From Vairimorpha apis BRL 01 (Eukaryota; Microsporidia; Nosematidae), in the NCBI GenBank assembly GCA_000447185.1, contig KE647156.1, positions 1 through 16,338 on the forward strand: DNA of 16,338 bases, in the 5' to 3' direction. Below, piece after piece: positions 7,838 to 16,338 of this stretch (positions are counted from its first letter, which is position 1; the number at the start of each line of letters is the position of its first letter). Made by a program: the position numbers and the translations under genes. The notes beneath the pieces are model-generated. The model saw nothing but the letters and a program-made list of their open reading frames with translations. It was not told the origin of the DNA and ran no database searches.

Positions 7838-8531
7838 ATGTTTAAAATAAAATTATTTTATTTTTTATTGATATAAAAAACATTATGATATATTAAGAAA
7901 TCTAAAGTTTTAAATTAAATTTAGATAAAATTATAAATTTATGCAGATTGATTACAAATTTTAATCTTTACAAAGTAAAACATAATTTTAATCATAATAA
8001 AATCAAATATGATACTCTAGATTATAAATAAATATATATTTTTAACTTAAATTTAACAAAATTTTTAAATTGTATTCTATAAATAAAAAAAATATTTTAA
8101 AATAATATCAAGACAAAAATATACCAAAAAATTAATAATGTTATACTGGCTTTTAGATTAAGCATTTTTTTCAAAATATATTTATATTAATTTAAACTAA
8201 AAATATTAATTTCTCAGCATTTAATGTTTTTTATAAAAAAATGCATATGATTTATAAATAAATTATAAAATTATAAAATATTTTTGTAGAAGTTAATAAT
8301 TGAATAATAATAACTTATTCTATAAAATATAATTGTATGCATTACAAAAAAGTTATTTGATTTAAACACAAATTAATTATTATATTATTTAATATAAATT
8401 ATGTTTCATTTTAAATTTTACTTAATAAAAGTTATAATTTTTAATTTTTATCTTATTACACAATAATATCTATTTTATAATCTTATTTATATTGAAATAC
8501 TAGAATTTTGAGGGTTAATTTCATTATTATA
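7838..8531. other. AT-rich spacer, nothing recognised
   Basis: About 0.7 kb between the helicase stop and relic C. It is nearly pure A/T, stops are dense in all frames, and no repeat unit or RNA gene was recognised. Confidence 0.6.
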
Positions 8532-9570
8532 TTATATTGTTGCTTTAATATCAAACGGTTTACTTTGAAAGTAAGTTTTCGTCCTCTCATTCTCCGCTAA
8601 TATTAATTTGCCTCCTCTTCTGTACTCAAACGACACATTCTATAGAGTGTTCTAAATCACTGATTGGATGTATGCTCCGATTTAGTCTGAAATTTCTAGT
8701 GCCTTTCTGTATTTTGCGTAGTATTTAGTGACTATACCTTTATATAAGAACATATATGGAATTACTCTTGTCTTAAACTCATGTATTAAACCTAGTTCAT
8801 TAGCTATCAGATCGTATTTTCTTAATTTTTCTGTCTCTACTTGTTGAAGATTGTCAATAGATGTGACCCCTATTTAAAATATGAGAATCTTTTTGGATTT
8901 CTTATCTATTACCACAATATCTGGTTTATTATATTAAATTTTTATGTCTGTTTTAATCGTAGTATCGACTTGTATTTCAAAAAATTTATTGGCCACTACC
9001 TGTTGAACTAAATGAGTTCTTAGCCTTTGTTCCTGATAGCTCAGTGTTGTATTTTTTGCATTAAAGCAAATACAAATACTTTACAATTTCATTGTGGCGC
9101 CTCATATAATCGTGTCCCAACATCTTCTCACAAAGCGTAACCATATAGTCAACTGTTCTTTTTTATTGATTACAATGTAGACACATGTTGCTATCATTGA
9201 AAAAGATGTTTTTATCCTGTAAAAACACAGATTACCTTTCTGTTTTGTAGAATCGTTAACTTTTTGTTACGTTATCGACGAATCCTTAGGCGAAACTAAA
9301 TCGTTTTATAAACCATTTATTATCTTTTATGATAAAATCTAGGTTTTATATCGTTAGTAAGTTTAGGGCGTTGTGCGTTTTATAATTACTCAATTAGATT
9401 ACTTTAAAGGTTATATTTCTCACTAAGAAATTTTACAATTGTTAAAAAAATGTGTCCGTCCCTTTATTTATCTTTAGAATTGCGTCTCTTCATAAATATA
9501 CCTTTCTTGTTAAAGATATTTTATTAATAATGTAATTTATAAAAAATTGTTCTTCTAGGTATTGAAAATA
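8532..9570 (-). pseudogene. LINE relic C: linker, zinc-knuckle-like region and restriction-like endonuclease
   Basis: Read right to left with frame changes, it follows LINE protein order. The linker is ISLTRKVYL-stop-RDAILK (about 9485-9532) and FLSEKYNL. The knuckle region is FLQDKNIFFNDSN, MCLHCN (codons 9172-9183), TVDYMVTLCEKMLGHDYMRR and HNEIVKYLYLL. The endonuclease is VDTTIKTDIKI, then YNKPDIVVIDKK with the PD aspartate at 8919-8921, GVTSIDNLQQVETEKLRKYD, LIANELGLI, KTRVIPYM and GIVTKYYAKY. The tail is AYIQSVI and SFEYRRGG, ending at a TAA at 8532-8534. The glutamate expected in the LIEVG strand is replaced by a stop (8874-8876). At least eight stops or shifts show it is dead. It lacks the RT, so it is a 5'-truncated copy. 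Its G/C content is intermediate between copy A and the spacer. Confidence 0.8.
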
Positions 9571-10097
9571 TTTAATTAAAAGAAAAACAAAATTAATAAA
9601 AAATGTTAAGATTTGAACTTGTTTTATTATTTACATTTTTGTACACTGAATCGATTTTGGTTCTATTTGCTTTTTAAAACAAATAATATTAGTATTAATA
9701 CATAAAAATATAATTATTTAAATTTTGACAACAGAGTATTTTTTATCAAGAAAAATTAAACTTCAAAAAAAATGATATTGTCATTTTAATCATATTAAAT
9801 GATGTTATAATATATTATTATTTTTATGAATGTAAGCTAAAATTATGCTAATGATTACAATTTTTTTAAAACCTATTCTATATGAAGCTCAATTTTATAA
9901 ATTATCAATTTAAAAAGTTAACTTGCTTAATTACATTTAATTTTTGTGTAATAATTTTATTTAAATATTTTATTTTACAAATTAAAAAAAGCTTTAAAAA
10001 TTATATTTTCTTAAAATTTTTCAGCTTAATAAATTTATTTAAGTTTTCAAAAAAGAAAGGCAAAAATATTTATTTTGAATGTAATAATTTCTCATAA
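9571..10097. other. AT-rich spacer between relics C and F
   Basis: About 0.5 kb of A/T-rich sequence. A 71-codon plus-strand frame (9882-10097) is within what chance gives at this composition, and its product is only K, N, F, I and L runs. Nothing else was recognised. Confidence 0.55.
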
Positions 10098-10745
10098 TTA
10101 TGTATCAATTTCGTCAAAATTAATTTTCGGCTGACATTGATCGATACTATAGTTTTTAATTCCTTCCTCATTAACCTCATGTTCTTTCTCTGTAATAAAT
10201 TCATCTCAAAGAATTTCCATAGTTAAGTTTTAAAGGGTAATTTTTAACACACTGAATTTCATTAAAGCTTGTGAACGGTTGTTTATATTTATTTCCTTTA
10301 TATATTGTTATAAAAGTTTGTTGTAATACCTTCTTACTTCATATATATGAATTAATTTTCGTCTTGTATTCATGCATAGGCCTAGTGTGATTTTATAGTA
10401 GATTATAGTTATGTTTTTTCAAAAATTCAGCAGCTTTTAGATTGTCGAAAATTGTTATTCTTAAATTATAAATAAATATTATTTTTCTTTATGTATCTGC
10501 AATAAACACATCAAACTTTTATATTTTTTTAATAACCGTTTGTATTAGGGTACCTATTTTGTTTTTAACTCGTCAATTTGAAATACTTTTCTTTTAAAAG
10601 TGATTTCAAATTTATTCGCATACTAAAGTCAAAACTAAGGTAGAGAAAAGAAGTATACACATAAAATCTTCAATATGCCTACACATGTATCATATGCTAA
10701 TATTCTATCTCATTGTGTAAACAAATATAGTTATTATATATTATT
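10098..10745 (-). pseudogene. LINE relic F: knuckle region, endonuclease and acidic tail
   Basis: The minus strand shows, in order and across frames: TQ-stop-DRILAYD (about 10692-10720), matching TQCDRMFAHDY of relic B; IQTVIKKI; KFDVFIADT (10492-10518), matching KPDIVVIDK of relic C with the catalytic aspartate kept (10510-10512) but proline lost; LRITIFDNLKAAEFLKKHNY, matching RIICFDNLRFVETKKKHKY of relic B; then EYKTKINSYI and EGITTNFYNNI. A tail LMKFSVLKITL lines up with AYIQSVI-x-NTL of relic C. It runs into an acidic stretch, DEFITEKEHEVNEEG, ending at the TAA 10098-10100. The strand glutamate of the nuclease is replaced by asparagine in FIYNL. The copy is decayed and strongly AT-shifted. 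Confidence 0.65.
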
Positions 10746-11526
10746 ATAAAATAAAAATAATGTATTAAAAACCAAAAACTTTATTTACCATTTTCTTTTC
10801 AGCAAAAAATAATCAATTTTTATTTTTTATTTTCTGTTAAATTTTACTTTTTTTGAATAAAAATAGGCGTACTACAAACAAACATATAAAATTTAAAAAT
10901 TATGTTTATTAGGAAAATTAAACATTTTTTTTATTAAATACTAAAAATACAACTTCTGTAGAAAATTAAAAAACAACATAAATTTAAGAGCTCAAAAACA
11001 ATCACACTAAAAATATGTATAACTACGTTTTATTATATTAAGAAATTAATATGATTTTTAACAACTTTATATAAATTGTTTAATGTAAAGTTATGATATT
11101 ATAAAAGATTAAAATTTTAAACTAGACGATAATTATTTTTAAAATGTAAATTTAATATTAAAAACATACATAAAATTATTCACGAATCTATTTTTTTTAA
11201 TTTTATGTTTCACATCTACTTTATTTTAAATAGAATTTTTTAGATGAAAATAAAACTTGTATTAAACATATATATGATATATAAATTTAATCTGTTACAT
11301 TCTTAAGAAAATTCATCATATTTTCGTCATAATTAAATTAAATGTTTCATTTGATATATATTGCAAATATTTGTTTATAAATATATTATGAGTAAATATA
11401 TGAAAATTTCCAAAATAAGTTTTTTATACACAATTAAAATGTTATATATTTATTATTATTATGTAAAATAATTGATATTTGTTAATGCAATTGAAATTTA
11501 AACTTTTTAAATTTTATAAAAAATAT
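10746..11526. other. AT-rich spacer, nothing recognised
   Basis: About 0.8 kb of nearly pure A/T with dense stops. The last 60 bases may hold a worn start of relic D (a GATATTTGT near 11475 could be the PD-I-F block), but this is not supportable by eye. Confidence 0.5.
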
Positions 11527-11742
11527 ATTATTTTTGTTAAAGTTATTAAATTTAATTTTTTTAATTAATTAATATTTTAACTACTTTAAGACAACTTACA
11601 TACAGTAGAAAATGACAAAAAGAGAAAATATAATCTGTTAGCAAAAGAGCTTGGGTTAATTTATAAGTGAAGAACAGAAATAATAACGTTTGTCCTAAAA
11701 TCGGATAGGTTGAAGACTACATACCATAAACAATACACATAG
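11527..11742 (+). pseudogene. LINE relic D: C-terminal half of the endonuclease
   Basis: After a worn IIFVKVIKF strand (11527 onward, where the family has I-L-I-x-E-V-G) comes DNLHTVENDKKRKYNLLAKE (starting 11590) and then LGLIYK, ending at a TGA (11668-11670). The same frame continues RTEIITFVLKS and TTYHKQYT to a TAG at 11740-11742. This matches relic C (DNLQQVETEKLRKYDLIANE, LGLI, KTRVIPYM, VTKYYAKY) and relic B (TTFYKQY) nearly residue for residue. The catalytic glutamate is lysine. No RT or knuckle lies upstream, so the copy is 5'-truncated or eroded. Confidence 0.75.
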
Positions 11743-11915
11743 AAAATATGTCTCTCTTGTAGTATTAAAGCCTAAATTCAGACTCGAAACTAAAGAAAAC
11801 GATAGAGAGTATCTATTTGGATTACCAAAGATGACTTGAAGAAGGCGGTAGTGGAATCGGCAACATTAAGCTGATGGAAGAGCTGATGTATACGAGTAAT
11901 TGGTGTAAAAAATAA
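11738..11915 (+). pseudogene. LINE relic E: RT thumb fragment
   Basis: Directly behind relic D, with its first bases overlapping D's terminal stop, the next frames read HRKYVSLVVLKPKF, DREYLFGLPK and EEGGSGIGNIKLMEELMY (11838-11891). This is the thumb-to-linker block seen in copy A as DIRQVLIKY, ERLYLPR and NGRGLTNIEFKSECML. In an intact element this block lies before the endonuclease, so D then E is the wrong order for one copy. Two insertions or a rearrangement are implied. A short (GAAA)4 run follows at 11923-11938. Confidence 0.6.
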
Positions 11916-11922
11916 GAACTAT

Positions 11923-11938
11923 GAAAGAAAGAAAGAAA
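11923..11938 (+). repeat. short (GAAA)4 run
   Basis: Four tandem GAAA units directly after relic E. It may be a chance microsatellite or the repeat-like 3' end of an insertion; the sequence does not decide. Confidence 0.5.
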
Positions 11939-11940
11939 AG

Positions 11941-13009
11941 AAGCTTCATTTAATAATTTTATTTTTTACTTTATATATAAAGAAACATATAAATGAAAAC
12001 ACTTTTAAAAATAAATTTTGTTTTAATAATTAAAAATCTTTTATAAAATCATTTTTGCGATATTTTTAAAAAAGGATAGTTGAGAGAAAAAAAGATTTTG
12101 TTAAATATTTAATAAATTTTTATTTAATATATAAACACTAAGTTTATATAAAGAAACTTAATTATAGGGTTTATAAATGTTAACATTTTTATTTTAGATA
12201 AAACACTATAAGATATGATTTTACTATACATTTTAATTAGATTTAGACTATCGAATAATTAAAAATTAAGATGTAAAATAATATGACTTTAGTATGTAAA
12301 TCAAATTAGATTTGAATTCCTAAACAAAGTTGATCAATAATGAAAATTAATATTTAGTGTTTGAAATAGCATGTTGTAACAAAATACAAAAGATATGTAA
12401 AATAAAATTTTAGACATATTAAAATTTATTTGATTCTAAACTTAATTTGATTAAATGAATTTTGTAAAATAAGCTATAGATTATTGTTAGAATATACTGG
12501 CTGTAACTTTTAGCATATAAAACTAATATGCATATATTTAAGTTAATGTGTTGAAATTAATACAGAATGTAATAATAAGCATAACTTAGTTAATCCTTTA
12601 ACAAAACTTAATGATAAAGCAAAAAATATTATGATAAAATTTAAACATACATATAGATATGTCTCTATATATGATCATATTGTTAATATAATAATCTTAC
12701 ATGATATTTTAAGAAAAAAAATATTATTTTAATTTTTCATTTTGAATTATTTGTAGTTAAATAATTCATTTATAATGGTCTAGATTACTATAAATTTTAT
12801 ATTTCAATACAATTATTTTTATCATATATTTGCATTTTAAAGCTAAAAATAAATATATCTTTTGTTTTTTTAATTTATAAAGGATAAAAAAATGATTAAT
12901 AAAGATTAAAAAAAGATAAAAAACAAACTAAATATATCAGTTTTCACAAAAAAAATTACTGATATTACACGGAGATAAAAAATCTTAAAATTTTAATTCA
13001 TTAGCCTTT
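11941..13009. other. AT-rich spacer, no intact gene
   Basis: About 1.1 kb. A 61-codon stop-free stretch on the plus strand (12547-12729) has mixed residues (HTYRYVSIYDHIVN), but it lacks an early ATG or a CCC signal, and one such stretch is expected by chance here. Nothing else was recognised. Confidence 0.5.
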
Positions 13010-13132
13010 TTAAATGCTATTCTTAGTGTTTTGCAATACGTATTGAGACTGGTCATAGGAAGTATTTATGAGCATATTAATTAGATGGAAACAGACATTG
13101 AGAAATGAATGACCAAGATCAGTAGCTGTATT
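13010..13132 (-). pseudogene. possible LINE knuckle/linker fragment (candidate I)
   Basis: A 40-codon minus-strand frame reads TDLGHSFLNVCFHLINML and then DQSQYVLQNTKNSI before a stop. LGH plus VCFHL resemble the LGHDY and K-C/Y-I/L-Y/H-L-L segment of relic C, and SQYVLQN the linker before the endonuclease. The island is richer in G/C than its flanks. It lies just before relic B but on the opposite strand. The match is loose. Confidence 0.25.
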
Positions 13133-13341
13133 TTATTATAAGTTTTAGATTAAAATTTTGAAACTTTATTTAAGAAAAGTGCTAAAATGCTTTTTTACAA
13201 CATTGGGGACAACTAAATGTAAAGAGATTTAAATGTAAAATTTTGTTAAACATGTAAAATTATTGAAATATTTCCAAAACTTTATCTTTTTGCACGAGAC
13301 TGTCTTTAAAATAAGAACAAAGTAGAATATAAAAACACAAG

Positions 13342-16118
13342 ATGAAACTTGATAAAAGATCAATTATAATGTAAATCTCACCAGTAATGTAAACTTGTTG
13401 TATGTAGATATTGAAATAATAGAAATTCTAAATAAAATAATAGGGATTTTATTTATTCCATCTTATTTATAATATGACGGATGCATCAAAAATCTTAAAA
13501 CCGTATAACTTTTATAAGAAAACTTAATAGCATAAATAGGCAGAAAGTAAGTGAAAAACAAAATCAATAAAAAGATATTTGATTTTTAATCTAAAATAAC
13601 CCTTTCATCTAAGTAAAGGATAACAGCTCTTCAATAAAAGAATAGAATTTTTAGAAAACGAGAGGATTATGAGATCTTACTATAACATTTCAAATTTTTT
13701 TAAAAAGCTATTAAAATTTTCTCTTATCTTTCTAAACGATCTAATGTATATATATGATAAAATCAAAAATATGAAAAATAAATTTTTTTCAGATGGAAAA
13801 ATGCAAAATTCGAACTTTACAGGTAAAATTCTTTATGGATATTTCCGATATAATAGATGTGTTACATAACATACCAGTTGAAAAAATTAAGAATAAATGG
13901 TCAAAAATGTGAGTTATTGATGATAATAAAACAAATAAAAGTTTACTAGACAAATATGTTTTAAAGTATCTGAATTTTAATGACGAAAATATTTGATTTT
14001 TTACGATGAATATATTATGGTAATTTATCATATAGATTTCATGTTGTGAATACAACTTGGCCAATTAATATATAATTTATTTTATTTAAAAATCCAGTTA
14101 TTGTTATTTGTATATTGTTACTAAAAAAATTATTTAAATGATGACTATTTATGGAAAAAGTTTTTTAGAGTTTCAAACAACAAATTTATAAATTAATTTT
14201 ATAATTTGGTAAAGACTCTTGACTTATCACTTACATGTCTAATTTAATAAAACTGACAACTAAATGCGTCACTAGAGTAATGTAACTTATGAAGGAAAAA
14301 AGGATTAATTTTGGCTAATCAAATGGAAACAGTAAGAAAAATATTGGATACAACGGAGCAAATGATAGTAATATAATGTTAAATAAAGCAATAATTTTGA
14401 CTTAAAAACTGCATGAATAGGTGTCAAAAAAACATTTAACTAAATTATTTATACTTACTTGTTAGAGTACATAAAACGATTAAGATTGCCTCATTAGGTA
14501 TTAACATTTTTGAAATCAATTACTAAAAAATGGAATTTAGACCTTAGAACAACTAATGTTACTATAACTAAAAAAGTAAAAAATTTAATTTCTCCAAGAC
14601 GATAGCTTTTCTCCTTTACTCTTTGTTCTATGCATAGATCTTACTAGATAAAGAATTAATTAAATTTTACAGAATATTGAATTTGAAAATATAAATTACT
14701 TTAGTAACTATCATCTTTTCATCGATGATCTTAAATTGTTGTCAAAGTTTGAAGACATTCTAAAATTAATGATATTCGAGTTAAAGAAATTTTTTGGATG
14801 TAGAACTCGAGATAAATGTAGAGAAATTTGCAACTAACTCTGTGATCTGAGAAGATGATGCTAAGATTTTAACATCACATAAAAGTCATAAATACTTAAA
14901 AATCATAAAAAACAGAGAAGTTAAGAATATGGACAACACTAAAAAAAATAAGTAATGAATATTGTGTTTGGAATTGAAGTTTTTTTAAAACAAAGCTAAA
15001 CGCAAAAAATTTAATAAGTTCATTTAACTATTAGCGATCTCTTAAATTAATTATTTCGTCAAAATTGTTGAAAAATATTGATGATTGCATCTGTCATGTA
15101 ATTTTTTATAAACATGTACACTAACGGTTTGTATATCAAGAAAGGCTGTAATAAAAGGAAATGAACTTAGAAAGTGAATATTTAGTGTTGAAATAAAAAT
15201 TGGGAGTATGTTTCTTAAACTACACAACACATTAAAAAATATCTAAAAAGTACATAAATAGGACAGCTATTTTAAAACTGAGATTGATAGAAATAATTAT
15301 TTCTCTAAAATAGAATCTTTTCTTAAAATCAAATCCATCATGTAATCTAAAAGCAAGTTATAGAATTTGGAAGAAGCTAACAATCTTCTCTTTATTGTAA
15401 AATATTAAAAAAATAAACACTAGAATTTGTACAAGAAAAGAACTAATTATTTGATCTCAATTAAATAATCTTCAACTTAGCTTAAGTATGGTAACATACT
15501 ACCCGGAGAAGAAGTTTATTATTTATGCACATTGCAAGATAGAAATATTTCTTGGAAAATGTCTCGAATGTTCTTATTGTATTGAAATATTAGGTATGTA
15601 GGCTATGTGGCTACACAGTGTGACAGAATGTTCGCACGACTACATGAAAAAACACAATAAAGCCTTAAATGTATATATCTTCAATTTTGCCTTAATTATG
15701 GCTTAAATAATTCAAGAAGATACGAAATTACTTTTTAAAGGTGGTGTGTATATCAAACAAACGTTTGAAGATTAAAGTATATACTAAGATGCCAACTAAT
15801 ATAAAAGTAAAATATAATAAACCATACGTATACATTCTAGATAAAACAAAAAAAGAGATATTAATTGTTGAAGTAAGAATAATCTGTTTCGATAACTTGA
15901 GATTTGTAGAAACAAAAAAGAAACATAAGTATGATCTGCTTGCATATCATTATAGAGCAATGTATGGATATAAAACTAAATTTTACCAAGGTTTTGTAAA
16001 GAAGCGAATAATAACAACTTTTTACAAACAATACAGAAACAGTCGAATATATACAGCCGAACACATCATGGAATATGAACAGGTAATTAAGAAGAAGGAA
16101 TATGTGAAACTACTTTAG
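13342..16118 (+). pseudogene. LINE relic B: nearly full-length copy, N-terminal region to endonuclease
   Basis: Blocks appear in protein order with many stops and shifts. N-terminal part: NLLYVDIEIIEIL (about 13392), TDASKILKPYNFYKK (about 13476), IFLNDLMYIYDKI and MQNSNF, DVLHN and KNKWSKM (about 13850-13908). RT: LITYMSNLIKLTTKCVTRVM (from 14226), LANQMETVRK, IGVKKTFN (motif A, catalytic D now G at 14420-14422), LLEYIKRLRLPH, QDDSFSPLLFVLCIDL (motif B, 14595-14642), NYHLFIDDLKLLSK (motif C, aspartates 14724-14729 kept), VELEINVEKFATNS, SHKYLKI. Knuckle: CLEC (15560-15571), YVATQCDRMF, HDYMKKHN (15635-15658). Endonuclease: NYGLNNSRR, then an open frame 15741-16118 with TKMPTNIKVKYNKPYVYILD (PD aspartate now Y, 15825-15827), ILIVEVRIICFDNLR (E kept), VETKKKHKYDLLA, ITTFYKQY and IMEYEQVI. 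The first few hundred bases of the gene were not recovered; sequence back to about 13200 may belong. Confidence 0.8.
15741..16118 (+). pseudogene. longest open part of relic B: PD-(D/E)XK endonuclease domain
   Basis: This 125-residue stop-free stretch has no ATG at its beginning (the first codon is GTG) and simply follows the last shift in relic B. It is the restriction-like endonuclease that such LINEs use to nick the target DNA. The order KYNKPY, ILIVEV, FDNLR, VETKKKHKYDLLA, FYKQY matches relic C (YNKPD, ILIF-x-IG, IDNLQ, VETEKLRKYDLIA, YYAKY). The first catalytic acid (D in PD) is tyrosine at residue 29, while the strand glutamate at residue 44 and the lysines remain. The domain could fold but should not cut. 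The frame ends with a TAG at 16116-16118, and the tail after EYEQVI is shorter than in relics C and F. Confidence 0.75.
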
Positions 16119-16338
16119 TACCTAAATAGCTTTATATCTAATTGTGACAATGTATAAATTAATGTAAATACAATATACCTCAATAAAAATATATGTAGCA
16201 ACATAAAATATTAAAACCTATTATATACAGTTATTTAAATGATTTTTATTGCAATTATAAAAAATTCAACTAATAAAATTTTGTTATGCATATTATGTTG
16301 TTAATTGTTTATAGGAATTAAATCAATAATCATATTTT
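16119..16338. other. AT-rich sequence after relic B
   Basis: About 220 bases, mostly A/T, to the right edge of the window. It should contain the 3' untranslated end of relic B, but no defined tail repeat or target duplication is visible. Confidence 0.5.

Noticed and set aside
9882..10097. Plus-strand 71-codon frame with an ATG
   Set aside because: Length is within chance at this composition. The product is only F, K, L, I and N runs, and it has no CCC signal.
12547..12732. 61-codon stop-free stretch with mixed residues, considered as a transposase remnant
   Set aside because: No motif of a known transposase could be placed, there is no start, and a stretch of this length is expected by chance somewhere in the window.
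13789..14064. Minus-strand 91-codon frame, and another at 15861-16064
   Set aside because: Both are antisense to relic B, where the plus strand shows ordered LINE blocks.
1..16338. Bacterial or phage origin, CRISPR array, rRNA or tRNA genes
   Set aside because: No Shine-Dalgarno-led operon, spaced repeat array, or conserved rRNA or tRNA segment was seen. The helicase, intron, CCC signals and LINEs are eukaryotic.

Overview
The window looks like a piece of a microsporidian nuclear genome, or of a very close fungal relative, of the low-gene-density, extremely AT-rich kind. Three things point there. The host genes are compact and separated by kilobases of almost pure A/T. Each of the three host reading frames starts 2-3 bases after a CCC triplet (CCC-TG-ATG at 6564, CCC-TT-ATG at 4253 and CCC-TTA-ATG at 3138, the last two on the minus strand), which is the start-proximal C-triplet signal known from microsporidia. 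One gene carries a very short GTAAGT...AG intron. The species cannot be named from sequence alone.

Layout. 1-2578 (minus): one copy (A) of a non-LTR retrotransposon (LINE), much richer in G/C than its surroundings. It has an RT domain broken by about four single-base frameshifts and runs off the left edge. 2770-4248 (minus): two host genes, a 120-residue unknown and a 286-residue unknown that becomes continuous only when a 56-nt intron (4081-4136) is removed. 4261-6563: AT-rich spacer with two possible tiny LINE tails. 6569-7837 (plus): an intact Dbp5/DDX19-type RNA helicase whose DEAD box reads DETD. 7838-16338: no intact host gene recognised; it is AT-rich spacer holding LINE remnants at several stages of decay.

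The main result is that the apparently empty right half is a graveyard of one LINE type, an RT followed by a zinc-knuckle-like element and a PD-(D/E)XK restriction-like endonuclease, as in the R2/R4/NeSL group. Reading by eye I could place: relic B (plus, about 13342-16118), which runs nearly the whole length of the protein; relic C (minus, about 8532-9570), the linker, knuckle and endonuclease; relic F (minus, about 10098-10745), knuckle, endonuclease and tail; relic D (plus, 11527-11742), endonuclease; relic E (plus, 11738-11915), RT thumb; and weaker candidates G (plus, 5829-5978), H (plus, about 5085-5135) and I (minus, 13010-13132). Most are 3'-end fragments, as expected from 5' truncation during target-primed reverse transcription. 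The less decayed a copy is, the higher its G/C content, so the copies seem to sink into the host's AT background with age.

No tRNA, rRNA, CRISPR array, bacterial operon or phage gene was found. All alignments were made by eye between translated frames of this window and from general knowledge of these families. No search was run.
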